Shown here piece after piece: positions 55,634 to 64,000 of a DNA stretch of 64,000 nucleotides. The stretch lies in the NCBI RefSeq assembly GCF_014836545.1, contig NZ_JACSQS010000002.1, positions 237,632-301,631 on the forward strand, in the 5' to 3' direction. Source of the stretch: Stenotrophomonas lacuserhaii (lineage in GTDB: Bacteria > Pseudomonadota > Gammaproteobacteria > Xanthomonadales > Xanthomonadaceae). Each line of letters opens with the position of its first letter. Position 1 is the stretch's first letter. The notes beneath the pieces were generated by a model, which saw only the letters and a list, made by a program, of their open reading frames with translations, did no database searches and had not been told where the DNA came from. Position numbers and translations under genes: made by a program.

Positions 55634-57477
55634 GCCTGCTGGTCGAACTGAAGAACGCCGGCCAGCTGCGCACGCTGGACCATGCGCTGGCGCTCAGCCT
55701 CGGGCGGCTGCGGCCGGAGACCCCGCCTTCCATCCTGGTCGCCGCCGCGCTGGCGTCGCTGGCGGTGTCGCAGGGACACGCCGGCTTCGATCCGGGGCAA
55801 CCGCAGCGGCTGGTAGAAGGCAGTTTCACCTGGCCGGGCCCCGGCCAGTGGTTGCAGGAGCTGCACGACTCGCCGTGGGTGTCACGCCCGGAGCAGGCCG
55901 ATGCGATCAGCGTTGACGCGCCGCTGGTGCTGGAAAACGGCCTGGTCTATCTGCGCCGCTACCGCGAATATGAAAGGCAGCTGGCCGAAGGGCTGCAGCG
56001 CATCGGCCGGCACCCGTTGCCGGCGGTGGCGCTGGAGGCGATCGCGCCGCTGTTCGCGCAGTTGTTCCCGCAGGCCGCCGCCCGTGTCGACCATCAGGCG
56101 CGCGCTGCGGTGGTGAGCCTGCGCCACCCGCTGGCCTTGGTGACCGGCGGACCGGGTACCGGCAAGACCACCACCATCGCGCGGCTGTTGCTGCTGCTGG
56201 TCGCGCACGCCGTGCAGGCGGGCCAACCGGCGCCGCGCGTGGCGCTGGCCGCACCGACCGGGCGCGCCGCCGAACGGATGGCTGAAAGCCTGCGTCTGGC
56301 GGTGCGGCGGCTGCAGGCCGAAGGCCTGGCGCCTGGGCTGTGCACGGCCCTGCCCAGCAGTGGCACCACCCTGCACCGGCTGCTCGGCGTGATCCCGGAT
56401 TCCCCGCGCTTCCGCCACCATTCCGACAATCCGCTACCGTTCGATGTGGTGGTGGTCGATGAAGCGTCGATGATCGACCTGCCGATGATGGCCAAGCTGG
56501 TGGAGGCCATCGGCAGCGGGACGCGGCTGATCCTGCTCGGCGATCCGGACCAGCTGCCTTCGGTGGAGGCGGGCGATGTGCTCAGCGCCATCCTGCGTGC
56601 CAGCGGCGACGGCGAGGGCACGCGGCATGACGATGCACGCGCGCTGCAGCCGTTGCTGGCGGCGGCCACGCTGCGACCGGAAGCACCGCCCACCCCGTTT
56701 GCCGGCCGCCGGGTGCAGTTGCAGCGCGGCTACCGGCAGAGCGATGCGCTGGACCTCGCCCCCTTGGCCACGGCGGTACGCGAGGGTGACAGCGTGTCGG
56801 CGCTGACGTTGCTGCGGCAGGGCACGCTGGCCGGTGTCAGCTTCCACGAAGGCCTGCTGGATCCCCTGCTGGAGCAGCGTGAGCACCTGCTGGCGCAGTG
56901 GCGCGCGCTTGCCGACAGCGGTGATCCGGCGACCGCGCTGGCCCAGGCCGGCCGGCTGCGGGTGCTGACCGCGCTGCGCGAAGGACCGCAGGGCGCGCGC
57001 GGGCTCAACCATCGCATCGAAACCCTGTTGGCCGGGGCAAACGCCGGCTACTTCCACGGCAGGCTGCTGCTGGTGACCGAGAACAGCTACCGCCACCGCC
57101 TGTTCAACGGCGACGTGGGAATCTGCCTGCGCGATGCCGACGGCGGTCTTGCCGCCTGGTTCCCGGGCGATGACCTGGCGAATCCGCGCGCGTTCCACCC
57201 GGCGGCCCTGCCGGCGCACGAAAGCGCATTCGCGATGACCGTGCACAAGGCGCAGGGTTCGGAATTCGACGAAGTGTGGCTGCAGCTGCCACGGCATGAC
57301 AGCCGGGTGCTGTCGCGCGAACTGGTCTACACCGGGCTGACCCGGGCGCGTACGCGGCTGCACCTGGCGGGGCCTGCGGAGGTGTTGGAGAAGGCCCTGC
57401 AGCGCCACGCCAGCCGGTTGTCCGGGCTGGCATGGCGGCTGGGCGCACAGGCGGTGCAGGGCGAACTGCCGCTGTAA
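55630..57477 (+). CDS. recD: Exodeoxyribonuclease V alpha subunit
   Basis: The fast 5'-3' helicase motor of RecBCD. It has 615 residues. Walker A is GGPGTGKT (173-180), motif II VVVDEASMIDLPMM, LLGDPDQLPSVEAGDVL, and the late AMTVHKAQGSEFDEVWLQ. It is third in the coupled recCBD operon (ATGA overlaps at both junctions). Confidence 0.96.
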   Translation: MSLLVELKNAGQLRTLDHALALSLGRLRPETPPSILVAAALASLAVSQGHAGFDPGQPQRLVEGSFTWPGPGQWLQELHDSPWVSRPEQADAISVDAPLVLENGLVYLRRYREYERQLAEGLQRIGRHPLPAVALEAIAPLFAQLFPQAAARVDHQARAAVVSLRHPLALVTGGPGTGKTTTIARLLLLLVAHAVQAGQPAPRVALAAPTGRAAERMAESLRLAVRRLQAEGLAPGLCTALPSSGTTLHRLLGVIPDSPRFRHHSDNPLPFDVVVVDEASMIDLPMMAKLVEAIGSGTRLILLGDPDQLPSVEAGDVLSAILRASGDGEGTRHDDARALQPLLAAATLRPEAPPTPFAGRRVQLQRGYRQSDALDLAPLATAVREGDSVSALTLLRQGTLAGVSFHEGLLDPLLEQREHLLAQWRALADSGDPATALAQAGRLRVLTALREGPQGARGLNHRIETLLAGANAGYFHGRLLLVTENSYRHRLFNGDVGICLRDADGGLAAWFPGDDLANPRAFHPAALPAHESAFAMTVHKAQGSEFDEVWLQLPRHDSRVLSRELVYTGLTRARTRLHLAGPAEVLEKALQRHASRLSGLAWRLGAQAVQGELPL

Positions 57478-57485
57478 CGCCTTCA

Positions 57486-57512
57486 TGCACGCCGAGCATG
57501 GCCCGGCGCTGC
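57486..57512. repeat. Decayed SMAG-like hairpin
   Basis: gccgagcatggcccggcgctgcc between recD and the next gene; it keeps the stem but lost the terminal CTAC. Confidence 0.4.
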
Positions 57513-57524
57513 CTCAGGCATCGC

Positions 57525-57923
57525 TTATTCCAGGACCAGCACGGTGCCGTCCGGGTACACGATGGCGGCTTCATCGCTGCTGGCATCAAAGAAGCCCAGG
57601 CCATGCTGGAAGGCCAGCACCTGCACCATCTCATGCGCACGCTCGGCCACCTCATCGGCGAACGAACCGTAGATGACATGGGCAGCGATGCTGTAGTCGG
57701 TCACTTCGTCGCGGTCGTCCTCATCATCGGACAGCGGGCCGTTCATCGGCGGGAAGTGCTCGGCGATCTCGGCGAACCAGGCCTGCAGGGCCGGCGCGGC
57801 GACCTTCGGATCATCATGGTCATGATCCTCGTTCCAGTCGGTCTGCTTCTCGTACCAGGCAATGAAGGCGGTCGCTTCGCGCGGCGCCACGCTGGCATCG
57901 AAGACCATCATGTCGTAGCTCAT
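57525..57923 (-). CDS. Hypothetical protein, acidic, cytosolic
   Basis: A 132-residue protein starting MSYDMMVFDASVAPREATAF, with no signal or membrane helix. Asp/Glu-rich in the middle (LSDDEDDRDEVTDYS). The first ten residues and the pattern AFIAWYEKQTDW resemble a family of short cytosolic proteins I have seen in many proteobacteria without a function. An in-frame extension upstream to 58112 covers a SMAG dimer and is not coding. Confidence 0.7.
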   Translation of the reverse strand: MSYDMMVFDASVAPREATAFIAWYEKQTDWNEDHDHDDPKVAAPALQAWFAEIAEHFPPMNGPLSDDEDDRDEVTDYSIAAHVIYGSFADEVAERAHEMVQVLAFQHGLGFFDASSDEAAIVYPDGTVLVLE

Positions 57924-58032
57924 CGGGATGTTCCTGTTGAAAGTGCGCAGCAGCGCGGACGCGCAGGGTACCGCGCCGCTGCTTGCGGCGGGGTGACTGC
58001 CCGGCAACCGGCCGCGGATGCGACGTGAAACG

Positions 58033-58125
58033 GTAGCGCCGAGCCATGCTCGGCGAGCGCAGCGGTGCGCTTCCGCCAGCGCAACGTGCAACGGATGCAA
58101 TCCGCCGAGCATGGCTCGACGCTAC
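58033..58125. repeat. SMAG dimer
   Basis: gtagcgccgagccatgctcg... (from 58033) and its inverted partner cgccgagcatggctcgacg with ctac (58103-58125), 93 bp overall. It lies between the small acidic protein gene and the FUSC gene. Confidence 0.85.
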
Positions 58126-58141
58126 CGCCAGCGGTCAACCC

Positions 58142-60157
58142 TCATTCGTCAGCGCTGTCGGCCGCCGCGTCCGGGAACAACGCGAAGCGAAGGCCCACCA
58201 GGCCCATCAGCGCCTCGTCGCGTGCCTTGCAGGCGGCCACCCCGCCGACCCGCGACAGCGAGGCATCCAGCCGTTCGCGCAGCGCGTCATCACCGTGCAA
58301 CGGACGCCGTGCGGCCACCTGCCGGCGGTAATGCGCGGCGATCTCGGCCAGGATCCGTTCCACCGCCTCGCGGCTGCGTTCGGGCAGGTCCAGCCGGGCG
58401 CGCCGCAGCTGCAGGATGTTCAGCCCCACCCGGGCTTCGGTCAACATGTCCACCGAGGCGATGTCGCTGCCCTCCGGGGTCGCCGCCAGCCGCGGCGCCA
58501 GCAGTCCCAGCAGGTCCAGCATGCGCGCGGCGAAGCGCTCTCGATCCTGCTGGCCGCGCCCTTCTGCCGCTTCGGCCAGCGTGGTCCAGCCCTGTCGTAC
58601 CAGCCGCCGCGCGGTCCATTCGGCACCCACCGATCGGAACAGGCGGGTCATCACCACGGCAAAACCAATCCCGATGAACATCGCCACCGCCGCATTGACG
58701 AAGCTCTGGATGTTGGCGCTGTAGGTGTTCTGCACGCTCAGCAGCGCCACCAGGTTCACCGTCAGCGGCAGCGCGAACAGCATCGTCCTGGGGTGGTGCA
58801 GCAGCACGCCCAGCGGCAGGAACACCACCGCCAGCAGCAGCACCAGCAGGCCGAAATCGTGCACGGCCGGGAAGATCCCGAACAGGTAGATGCCAGCCAC
58901 CACGCTGGCCACCACCGCCCACAGCAGGAAGGACATCATGCTGGGCGCGGGATCATCCTGCGCGGCGAAGAACGCCGCCGCCACCGCTGCCATCATCGCG
59001 CCATTGCCACCGCCCTCCCAGCCCAGCCCGATCCACAGCACGCAGTAGCTCATCAGGGCGATGCCCGCACTGAGCGCGGAAAACACCGCCATGCCGTAAT
59101 CCACGTGGCGGCTTTCGGCCACGCTGCGAGTGCTTAGGCGGTAGTGGCTGGCGTGCTGCGGCGCGCTGCCCTGCTCGATGGCCTGGTGCAGGGCGCGGCA
59201 GTCCGCCCACAGGTCCACCAGTTCTTCCAGCCGCAGCAGCAGGGAGGCCAGCTGCAGGTGCTGCAGGTCGCCGTCCACCTGTGGCTTCAACGCGCTGATA
59301 CGGGTGCGCAGCTGGTCATGCGTGGGGCTGTCGGTGGCGGCTTCCAGCCAGTGGCGGATGTCCTCCACCAGGGTTTCCAGGCCTTCGGGCAGGCTGTCCC
59401 CATGGCGGCGCAGGGCGCCCAGCCGGTCGGCGATGGAGGACAGCACCGGCAGCAGCAACAGCATGCGTTCGCGCAGCTGCTGCATCGACACGGCCGCGCC
59501 GGCATGGCGGGGATCGTCGCGGCGCAGGAACTCGATCAGTGCTTCGAACTGCACCAGGTCGGCGGCCAGCCGGTTGCGCGGTGCATGCGCGCGGCCGCCT
59601 TCCAGGACCTGCCGGCACCACTGCGCCGCATCCCCCATCCAATTGCCGATGCGACCGGTCAGCATCGGCCGCACCGACGCTGGGAACACCAGCGCGGCGA
59701 ACAGCACCGCCACCACCGTGCCGAGGATGATTTCCTCGCTGCGGGCTACCACGGTGTCGAAGATCAGTTCCGGCGAGGTCACCGCCGGGAAGCCGATGAA
59801 GGCGGTGGTATAGCCGGCCAGCAGGAAGGCGTAGCCGCGCGGGCCGCGGTTGAGCAGCGCCAGGAACAGGCAGCCGGCCAGCCACAGCGACATCGCCGCA
59901 CTGAGCAGCAGCGGCGTTTCCACCAGGTGCGGCAACATCAGCAGCGTGGCCGCGCCAGCCAGCAACGTGCCGAGGATGCGGTACACGCCCTTGGCCCGGG
60001 TCGGGCCGAGCAGCGGCTGGCTGACGATGTAGACCGTGGCCATCGCCCAGTAGGGCCGGGACAGGTTGCCGGCCAGGCCGATGTACAGCGCGGTGATCGA
60101 GGCCAGGTAGGTCTTGATCGAAAACATCCAGCCTTGCCGGTCCAGCAGCGCGCGCAT
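58142..60157 (-). CDS. FUSC-family efflux transporter
   Basis: A 671-residue inner-membrane protein of the FUSC (fusaric acid resistance / AaeB) family. Two blocks of about six helices (about 10-170 and 355-505) are separated by soluble regions. The first block has the family feature YIGLAGNLSRPYWAMATVYI. It is last gene of an operon with an outer-membrane factor, a membrane-fusion protein and DUF1656. It probably exports aromatic acids or related toxins; the substrate is not known. Confidence 0.88.
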   Translation of the reverse strand: MRALLDRQGWMFSIKTYLASITALYIGLAGNLSRPYWAMATVYIVSQPLLGPTRAKGVYRILGTLLAGAATLLMLPHLVETPLLLSAAMSLWLAGCLFLALLNRGPRGYAFLLAGYTTAFIGFPAVTSPELIFDTVVARSEEIILGTVVAVLFAALVFPASVRPMLTGRIGNWMGDAAQWCRQVLEGGRAHAPRNRLAADLVQFEALIEFLRRDDPRHAGAAVSMQQLRERMLLLLPVLSSIADRLGALRRHGDSLPEGLETLVEDIRHWLEAATDSPTHDQLRTRISALKPQVDGDLQHLQLASLLLRLEELVDLWADCRALHQAIEQGSAPQHASHYRLSTRSVAESRHVDYGMAVFSALSAGIALMSYCVLWIGLGWEGGGNGAMMAAVAAAFFAAQDDPAPSMMSFLLWAVVASVVAGIYLFGIFPAVHDFGLLVLLLAVVFLPLGVLLHHPRTMLFALPLTVNLVALLSVQNTYSANIQSFVNAAVAMFIGIGFAVVMTRLFRSVGAEWTARRLVRQGWTTLAEAAEGRGQQDRERFAARMLDLLGLLAPRLAATPEGSDIASVDMLTEARVGLNILQLRRARLDLPERSREAVERILAEIAAHYRRQVAARRPLHGDDALRERLDASLSRVGGVAACKARDEALMGLVGLRFALFPDAAADSADE

Positions 60158-60163
60158 CGTCGT

Positions 60164-61639
60164 CTACCTCGCCGCCGTGGGAGCGGCAGCGGCAGTGGCG
60201 GGAGCATCCCAGCCACCGCCCAAGGCCAGGAACAGACGGATCTGGTCGCGTGACACCTGCGCCTGCGCATCGGCCAGGGTGGCATCGGCGGTGGCCAGGC
60301 TGCGGTCGGCATCCAGGCTGGACAGGTACGGCGTGCGGCCGCCCTGGTACAGCCGGCGGTTCTGTTCGGCCGCCAGCGTGGCCTGCTGCTGGGCCACCTG
60401 CAGCGACTGCAGGCGGCGCAGGTCCTGGGCATAGCGGTCCAGGGCGGTCTGGGTCTCGCGCAGCGCCTGCAGCACGGTCTGGTCGAATTCGGCCAGCGCC
60501 GCATCGGCACCGGCTTCGGTGGCGCGGATGCGCGAACGGGTGCCCGAGGACGGCAGCGTCCAGGAGATGAGCGGGCCGAACGACCACTGCTGGGTCAACG
60601 GCTCACCGAAGTCAGCCAGCAGCCCGGCGGCCCCGACCGAGGCCCCCAGCCGGATATCCGGATAGAGTTCGGCGGTGGCCACGCCGATGCGCGCGGTGGC
60701 CGCAGCCAGCCGGCGTTCGGCCTGGCGCACGTCCGGTCGACGCGCCAGCAGTGCGCGGCCATCACCGACCGGCAGCGGCTGCTGCAGCGCAGGGGCGTGG
60801 CTGCAGTCCACCACGCCCGCCGGCAGCTGGCCGGGGGTCTGCCCCAGCAGCGCGGCCAGCGAATAGGCAGCGGCCTGGCGCTTGGCCTGCAGCGGTGGCA
60901 GCGCCGCTTCCAGCATCGCCACCTGGGCATTGGCGCGTGCCAGCTCCGGCGCGGTGCCGCGACCAGCAGCGATCAACCGCTGGGTGACCTGGCGGCCCCG
61001 CTGCTGCAGCTGCAGCGAATGGGTGGCAACGTGCAGTTCGTGGTTGGCGTGGCAGATTTCCAGGTAGTTGTCGGCCACCTCGGCGACCACGCTGATGCGC
61101 GCGATATCGCGCGCTGCGGCCACCGACTGCTCATCGGCATGCGCCGCTTCTGCACCGCGCTTGAGCTTGCCGAACAGGTCGAACTGGTAACTCACCGCGA
61201 ACTTGCCGTCGGCCAGGTTGATCGGCGGCAGTTCGTGCTCCAGCAGGAACGATTCGGCGGAAAGCTGCGCACGGCTGACCCCGGCTTCGGCCTCGTAGTC
61301 GAGGCCACCGGCATCCAGGGCCTGTTCGTACAGGGCGGCGGCGCGGCGCAGATGCGCATCGGCCGCCTTCAGTTCCAGGTTGTCGCGCAGCGCCTGTTCC
61401 ACCAGGCCATCCAGCACCGGATCCTGGTACAGCGACCACCAGCGGGCGGGCAGTTCGGCACTGGCCGTGACGTGCGCGTTGCCGGTGTCGATGAAGGCGC
61501 TGTTGGCGGCCGGCCGCTTGAACGCGGAATCTTCCGGCAGCGCGTAATCCGGGCCGACGGTGCGGCAGGCGGCCAGGCCGGCCAGGGTGATCATCAGTGC
61601 CAGCCTCGGCAGCCGTTGCAGGGGCGCGCGCCGGTTCAC
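60164..61639 (-). CDS. Outer-membrane efflux channel (NodT/OprM family)
   Basis: A 491-residue TolC-type outer-membrane lipoprotein. The lipobox is LAAC (C25). Two OEP repeats follow with typical coiled-coil Leu/Ala/Gln helices; the first has LVEQALRDNLELKAADAHLR and a later piece is LLARRPDVRQAERRLAAATA. The start is GTG 61639, overlapping the HlyD stop (GTGA). It forms the exit duct of the tripartite pump. Confidence 0.92.
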   Translation of the reverse strand: MNRRAPLQRLPRLALMITLAGLAACRTVGPDYALPEDSAFKRPAANSAFIDTGNAHVTASAELPARWWSLYQDPVLDGLVEQALRDNLELKAADAHLRRAAALYEQALDAGGLDYEAEAGVSRAQLSAESFLLEHELPPINLADGKFAVSYQFDLFGKLKRGAEAAHADEQSVAAARDIARISVVAEVADNYLEICHANHELHVATHSLQLQQRGRQVTQRLIAAGRGTAPELARANAQVAMLEAALPPLQAKRQAAAYSLAALLGQTPGQLPAGVVDCSHAPALQQPLPVGDGRALLARRPDVRQAERRLAAATARIGVATAELYPDIRLGASVGAAGLLADFGEPLTQQWSFGPLISWTLPSSGTRSRIRATEAGADAALAEFDQTVLQALRETQTALDRYAQDLRRLQSLQVAQQQATLAAEQNRRLYQGGRTPYLSSLDADRSLATADATLADAQAQVSRDQIRLFLALGGGWDAPATAAAAPTAAR

Positions 61640-62562
61640 AGGCCCGCCCGTACCGGCGCGACACCGGTCTTGTGCGCGGGATTCCCGTGGAGGTCCACGG
61701 TCACCGTGGCGGTGCGGCCGGAGATCAGCCGTACCCCGGCGGGGACCTCGTCGATGCGGATGCGCACCGGGATCCGCTGCGCCAGCCGGACCCAGTCGAA
61801 GGCCGGGGTGACGTTGGGCAGCAGGCTGCTGCCATCGGTGCGGTAGCGGTCTTCGATGCCGGCGGCGATGCTTTCCACGTGGCCGTGCAGCGCCACGTCC
61901 TCGCCCATCAGGCGGATATCCACCGGCTGGCCGGGGGCCACGCCGCGCAGGCGGGTCTCCTCGAAGTAGCCGTCCACGCGGAACGAGGTGGTATCCAGCA
62001 GGGCCAGTACCGGCTTGCCGGCGGTCACGTAGTCGCCCACGCGCACGGTGCGGTCGTTGATCTGGCCATCGGCCGGGGCACGCACTTCGGTGCGCGCCAG
62101 GTTCAGTTCGGCGAGGTCCACCGCCGCCTGCGCGGTGGCCTGTGCGGCCTGCGCGGCCTGCAGTCTGGCCCGGCGCACTTCGGCATCCTCGCCGGCCACC
62201 AGGTCCTGCAGGCTGCGATCACGGGCGATCTCGCGGCGCAGCTGGGCCACGGAGGCCTGCCGTTCGGCCAGCGAGGCGCGTGCCAGTTCCAGCGCGATCC
62301 GGTAGCGCGCGCGGTCGACCACGAACAACAGTGCGCCCTTCTTGACCGCCTGGTTGTCGCCCACGTCCACCGCTTCGACCAGCCCGGAAACATCGGGCGC
62401 GACCTGCACCACGTCGGCGCCGATGTGCGCATCGCGGGTCCAGGGTTCGTCCATGTAATGGACCCACAGCTGGCGCAGCACCAGCAGGGCCACGATCACC
62501 GCCAGCACGGTCAGCACCGGTGGCACGGCTTTGTTGATGATCTTTTTCACGATTGCATCCAA
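61636..62562 (-). CDS. HlyD-family membrane-fusion protein
   Basis: A 308-residue periplasmic adaptor. One N-terminal helix (about 12-30) precedes a biotinyl-lipoyl-like fold with VQVAPDVSGLVEAVDVGDNQ, then VKKGALLFVVDRARYRIALE and a hairpin. The second half has RTEVRAPADGQINDRTVRVG. It resembles AaeA/EmrA adaptors. It overlaps the DUF1656 gene by 16 bp and the outer-membrane factor by 4 bp. Confidence 0.92.
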   Translation of the reverse strand: MDAIVKKIINKAVPPVLTVLAVIVALLVLRQLWVHYMDEPWTRDAHIGADVVQVAPDVSGLVEAVDVGDNQAVKKGALLFVVDRARYRIALELARASLAERQASVAQLRREIARDRSLQDLVAGEDAEVRRARLQAAQAAQATAQAAVDLAELNLARTEVRAPADGQINDRTVRVGDYVTAGKPVLALLDTTSFRVDGYFEETRLRGVAPGQPVDIRLMGEDVALHGHVESIAAGIEDRYRTDGSSLLPNVTPAFDWVRLAQRIPVRIRIDEVPAGVRLISGRTATVTVDLHGNPAHKTGVAPVRAGL

Positions 62563-62756
62563 CGCAGGAGGTGGAACAACCCACCCAGCACGATGCCGTA
62601 CAGGGCCAGGTTGAAGAGGGCGGGGTGCCAGACCAGCCGGTAGGCGCCACTGCGTTGCAGCAGCATGCGCAGGCCGCTGTTGAGCACGTAGGCGAGCAGC
62701 ATCAGCCCGAGCAGGGTCGGGACGAAGACTCCATGGAGACTGAATTCACCGGGCAT
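62547..62756 (-). CDS. DUF1656 small membrane protein (AaeX-like)
   Basis: A 69-residue protein with two membrane helices (FVPTLLGLMLLAYVLNSGLR, and a second with LFNLALYGIVLGGLFHLLRW). DUF1656 proteins such as AaeX accompany AaeA/AaeB-type FUSC pumps. It overlaps the HlyD gene by 16 bp. Confidence 0.88.
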   Translation of the reverse strand: MPGEFSLHGVFVPTLLGLMLLAYVLNSGLRMLLQRSGAYRLVWHPALFNLALYGIVLGGLFHLLRWMQS

Positions 62757-62811
62757 CGGCAGGGATCGGGCTCAAGACGGGGAGAGGGAACGGCAACAGC
62801 AACGGGCGAAC

Positions 62812-62837
62812 GCCGCTGGTGCATGCACGCCAGCGGC
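62812..62837. other. Hairpin between marR and the DUF1656 gene
   Basis: gccgctgg-tgcatgcacg-ccagcggc, a perfect 8-bp stem in the 100-bp gap between marR and the pump genes. No U-tract is seen on the minus strand, so it may lower read-through or protect the marR mRNA. Confidence 0.4.
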
Positions 62838-62856
62838 ATCCCCCCGGGAACAACGC

Positions 62857-63312
62857 TTACGTAATGCGATCGACCGCGGCGGACAGCAGCTGCCACACCT
62901 TCAGCACCGCGCGCAGCTCGTCCATGGACAGCTCGCCGAACACGTCCTGGCGCAGCCCGATCAGCTTGTGCTCCAGCTCGCTGACCAGCGCCTGGCCTTC
63001 GTCGGTCAGCCACAGCAGGTTGGCGCGGCGGTCGCTGGCATCGCATTCGCGGCGCACCAGGCCACTGGCAGACAGCTTGTCCAGCAGGCGCACCAGCGAC
63101 GGGCCTTCCAGCCCCAGCTGCTGGGCCAGGGTGACCTGGCGGATGCCGCCGCCGGAGCGGCCGATCATCAGCAGCGGCATGGTGCAGGCGGTGGAAATGC
63201 CATGGCTGCCCAATGCGGTGTCGGCCAGGCGCTGCCATTGCCGGCCTGACTGGAGCAGGCCGGAGCTGAGCTGCATCTGCAGCCGGGTACGTTCGTCGAG
63301 TGAAGTGTTCAT
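62857..63312 (-). CDS. MarR-family transcriptional regulator
   Basis: A 151-residue winged-helix repressor of the MarR family. ATG 63312; the ORF runs a little further but into the operator. Recognition region [20 protein letters not shown], then [20 protein letters not shown] in the wing. It is first gene in the direction of the FUSC pump operon and probably represses it, with an inverted repeat just upstream. Confidence 0.9.
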   Translation of the reverse strand: MNTSLDERTRLQMQLSSGLLQSGRQWQRLADTALGSHGISTACTMPLLMIGRSGGGIRQVTLAQQLGLEGPSLVRLLDKLSASGLVRRECDASDRRANLLWLTDEGQALVSELEHKLIGLRQDVFGELSMDELRAVLKVWQLLSAAVDRIT

Positions 63313-63320
63313 GGCAGATA

Positions 63321-63349
63321 GATAGGATACTACTAATTTCATTCCTATC
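63321..63349. promoter_or_regulatory. Putative MarR operator
   Basis: gataggatac and attcctatc form an inverted repeat with gatagga (63321-63327) and tcctatc (63343-63349) as exact arms, spaced 15 bp, 8 bp upstream of the marR start. Confidence 0.6.
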
Positions 63350-63470
63350 AATAGGGCCGCCTGTGTCCTGCCTGAACCCGTCTCATCGCGGACGGCCTGC
63401 GAGTGCTGCGGCAGGACGGCTCCCCCTCGGGTCGGCTACCATGCTCGACCCCTCCGGGATGCAGTTCGCA

Positions 63471-64000
63471 ATGAGCAACGACAACAATTCCAAGCCGCCG
63501 CAGGGCGATGTTTCCCAGACGCAGGCCGAAGAGGCCGTGCGCACCCTGCTGCGCTGGGCCGGTGAAGACCCGACCCGCGAAGGCCTGCTGGATACCCCGC
63601 GCCGGGTCGCCGAGGCCTATGGCGACTGGTTCAGCGGCTACCGCGACGACCCGCGTGCCTACATGGAGCGCACCTTCGAAGAGGTTGCCGGCTACGACGA
63701 GCTGATCGTGCTGCGCGACATCGAATACGAAAGCCACTGCGAACATCACATGGCGCCGATCATCGGCCGCGTGCACGTCGGCTATCTGCCGGCCGGCAAG
63801 GTGGTGGGCATCAGCAAGCTGGCCCGGGTGGTGGAAGCCTATGCGCGCCGCTTCCAGGTGCAGGAAAAGATGACCGCGCAGATCGCCCAGTGCATCCAGG
63901 ACGTGCTGCAGCCGATCGGCGTGGGCGTGGTGGTCGAAGGTGCCCACGAATGCATGACCACCCGCGGCATCCACAAGCGCGGCGTCAGCATGGTCACCTC
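63471..64000 (+). CDS. folE: GTP cyclohydrolase I, truncated by window end
   Basis: Converts GTP to dihydroneopterin triphosphate, the first step of folate (tetrahydropterin) synthesis. The reading frame from ATG 63471 runs to the window end, 176 codons, without a stop. The zinc-site Cys and His are in [19 protein letters not shown]; the remaining core is [20 protein letters not shown] and [17 protein letters not shown] (second zinc Cys). In-frame ATGs at 63441 and 63459 could extend the start. The real C-terminus lies outside the window. Confidence 0.95.
   Translation, partial: MSNDNNSKPPQGDVSQTQAEEAVRTLLRWAGEDPTREGLLDTPRRVAEAYGDWFSGYRDDPRAYMERTFEEVAGYDELIVLRDIEYESHCEHHMAPIIGRVHVGYLPAGKVVGISKLARVVEAYARRFQVQEKMTAQIAQCIQDVLQPIGVGVVVEGAHECMTTRGIHKRGVSMVT

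Overview
The window is about 64 kb of high-GC gammaproteobacterial chromosome. It is most likely Stenotrophomonas or a close Xanthomonadaceae relative. The support is the gene order rpmH-dnaA-dnaN-recF-gyrB followed by tonB-exbB-exbD-exbD and pdxJ, the protein styles, and many short intergenic hairpins that begin GTAG and end CTAC, which match the SMAG/REP repeats described in Stenotrophomonas. Apart from one AT-richer accessory patch (about 7.4-8.65 kb), it reads as core chromosome around the replication origin.

Layout. 0-7 kb: two small hypothetical genes, a TonB-dependent receptor, an aromatic aminotransferase, fructose-1,6-bisphosphatase and a 2OG-Fe(II) oxygenase-like protein. 7-8.7 kb: an orphan antitoxin-like gene and an AT-rich DUF2971-type gene. 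8.7-17.2 kb: a radical SAM protein, pdxJ, cls, the tonB-exbB-exbD1-exbD2 energy-transduction cluster, a TPR protein and an M48 lipoprotein protease. 17.3-29.4 kb: a CPBP protease and the origin region. Here gyrB, recF, dnaN and dnaA run on the minus strand and rpmH, rnpA, yidC and mnmE on the plus strand, so transcription diverges from about 25.5 kb. DnaA boxes and several parS (ParB-binding) sites lie in this region.

29.4-43.7 kb: a decayed YhcG/DUF1016 nuclease remnant, periplasmic glycerophosphodiesterase, rhomboid protease, a TerC/Alx membrane protein behind a yybP-ykoY-type manganese riboswitch, an rRNA methyltransferase, a dipeptidase, amino-acid transporters, a LysR regulator divergent from an oxidoreductase, rmuC and a glutathione peroxidase. 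44.3-48.4 kb: the complete phospholipid-transport operon mlaF-E-D-C-B-A. 48.6-57.5 kb: the recC-recB-recD operon, translationally coupled by ATGA overlaps. 57.5-63.3 kb: a MarR-controlled tripartite FUSC-type efflux operon (marR, DUF1656, HlyD, outer-membrane factor, FUSC). The window ends inside folE.

The most unusual structure is in the origin. The dnaN-recF gap and the dnaA-dnaN gap carry the same roughly 180-bp module in inverted orientation. Each copy has a perfect DnaA box followed by an A-tract, a second partial box, a GGGTTTCGAGGC block, an AT-rich spacer of the same 42-bp length, and a 40-bp block with 36 identical bases. dnaN therefore sits between two inward-facing origin-like modules. 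Beside it, the dnaN terminator is bracketed by two parS sites, and two more parS sites lie inside recF, where they encode the peptide FHVE.
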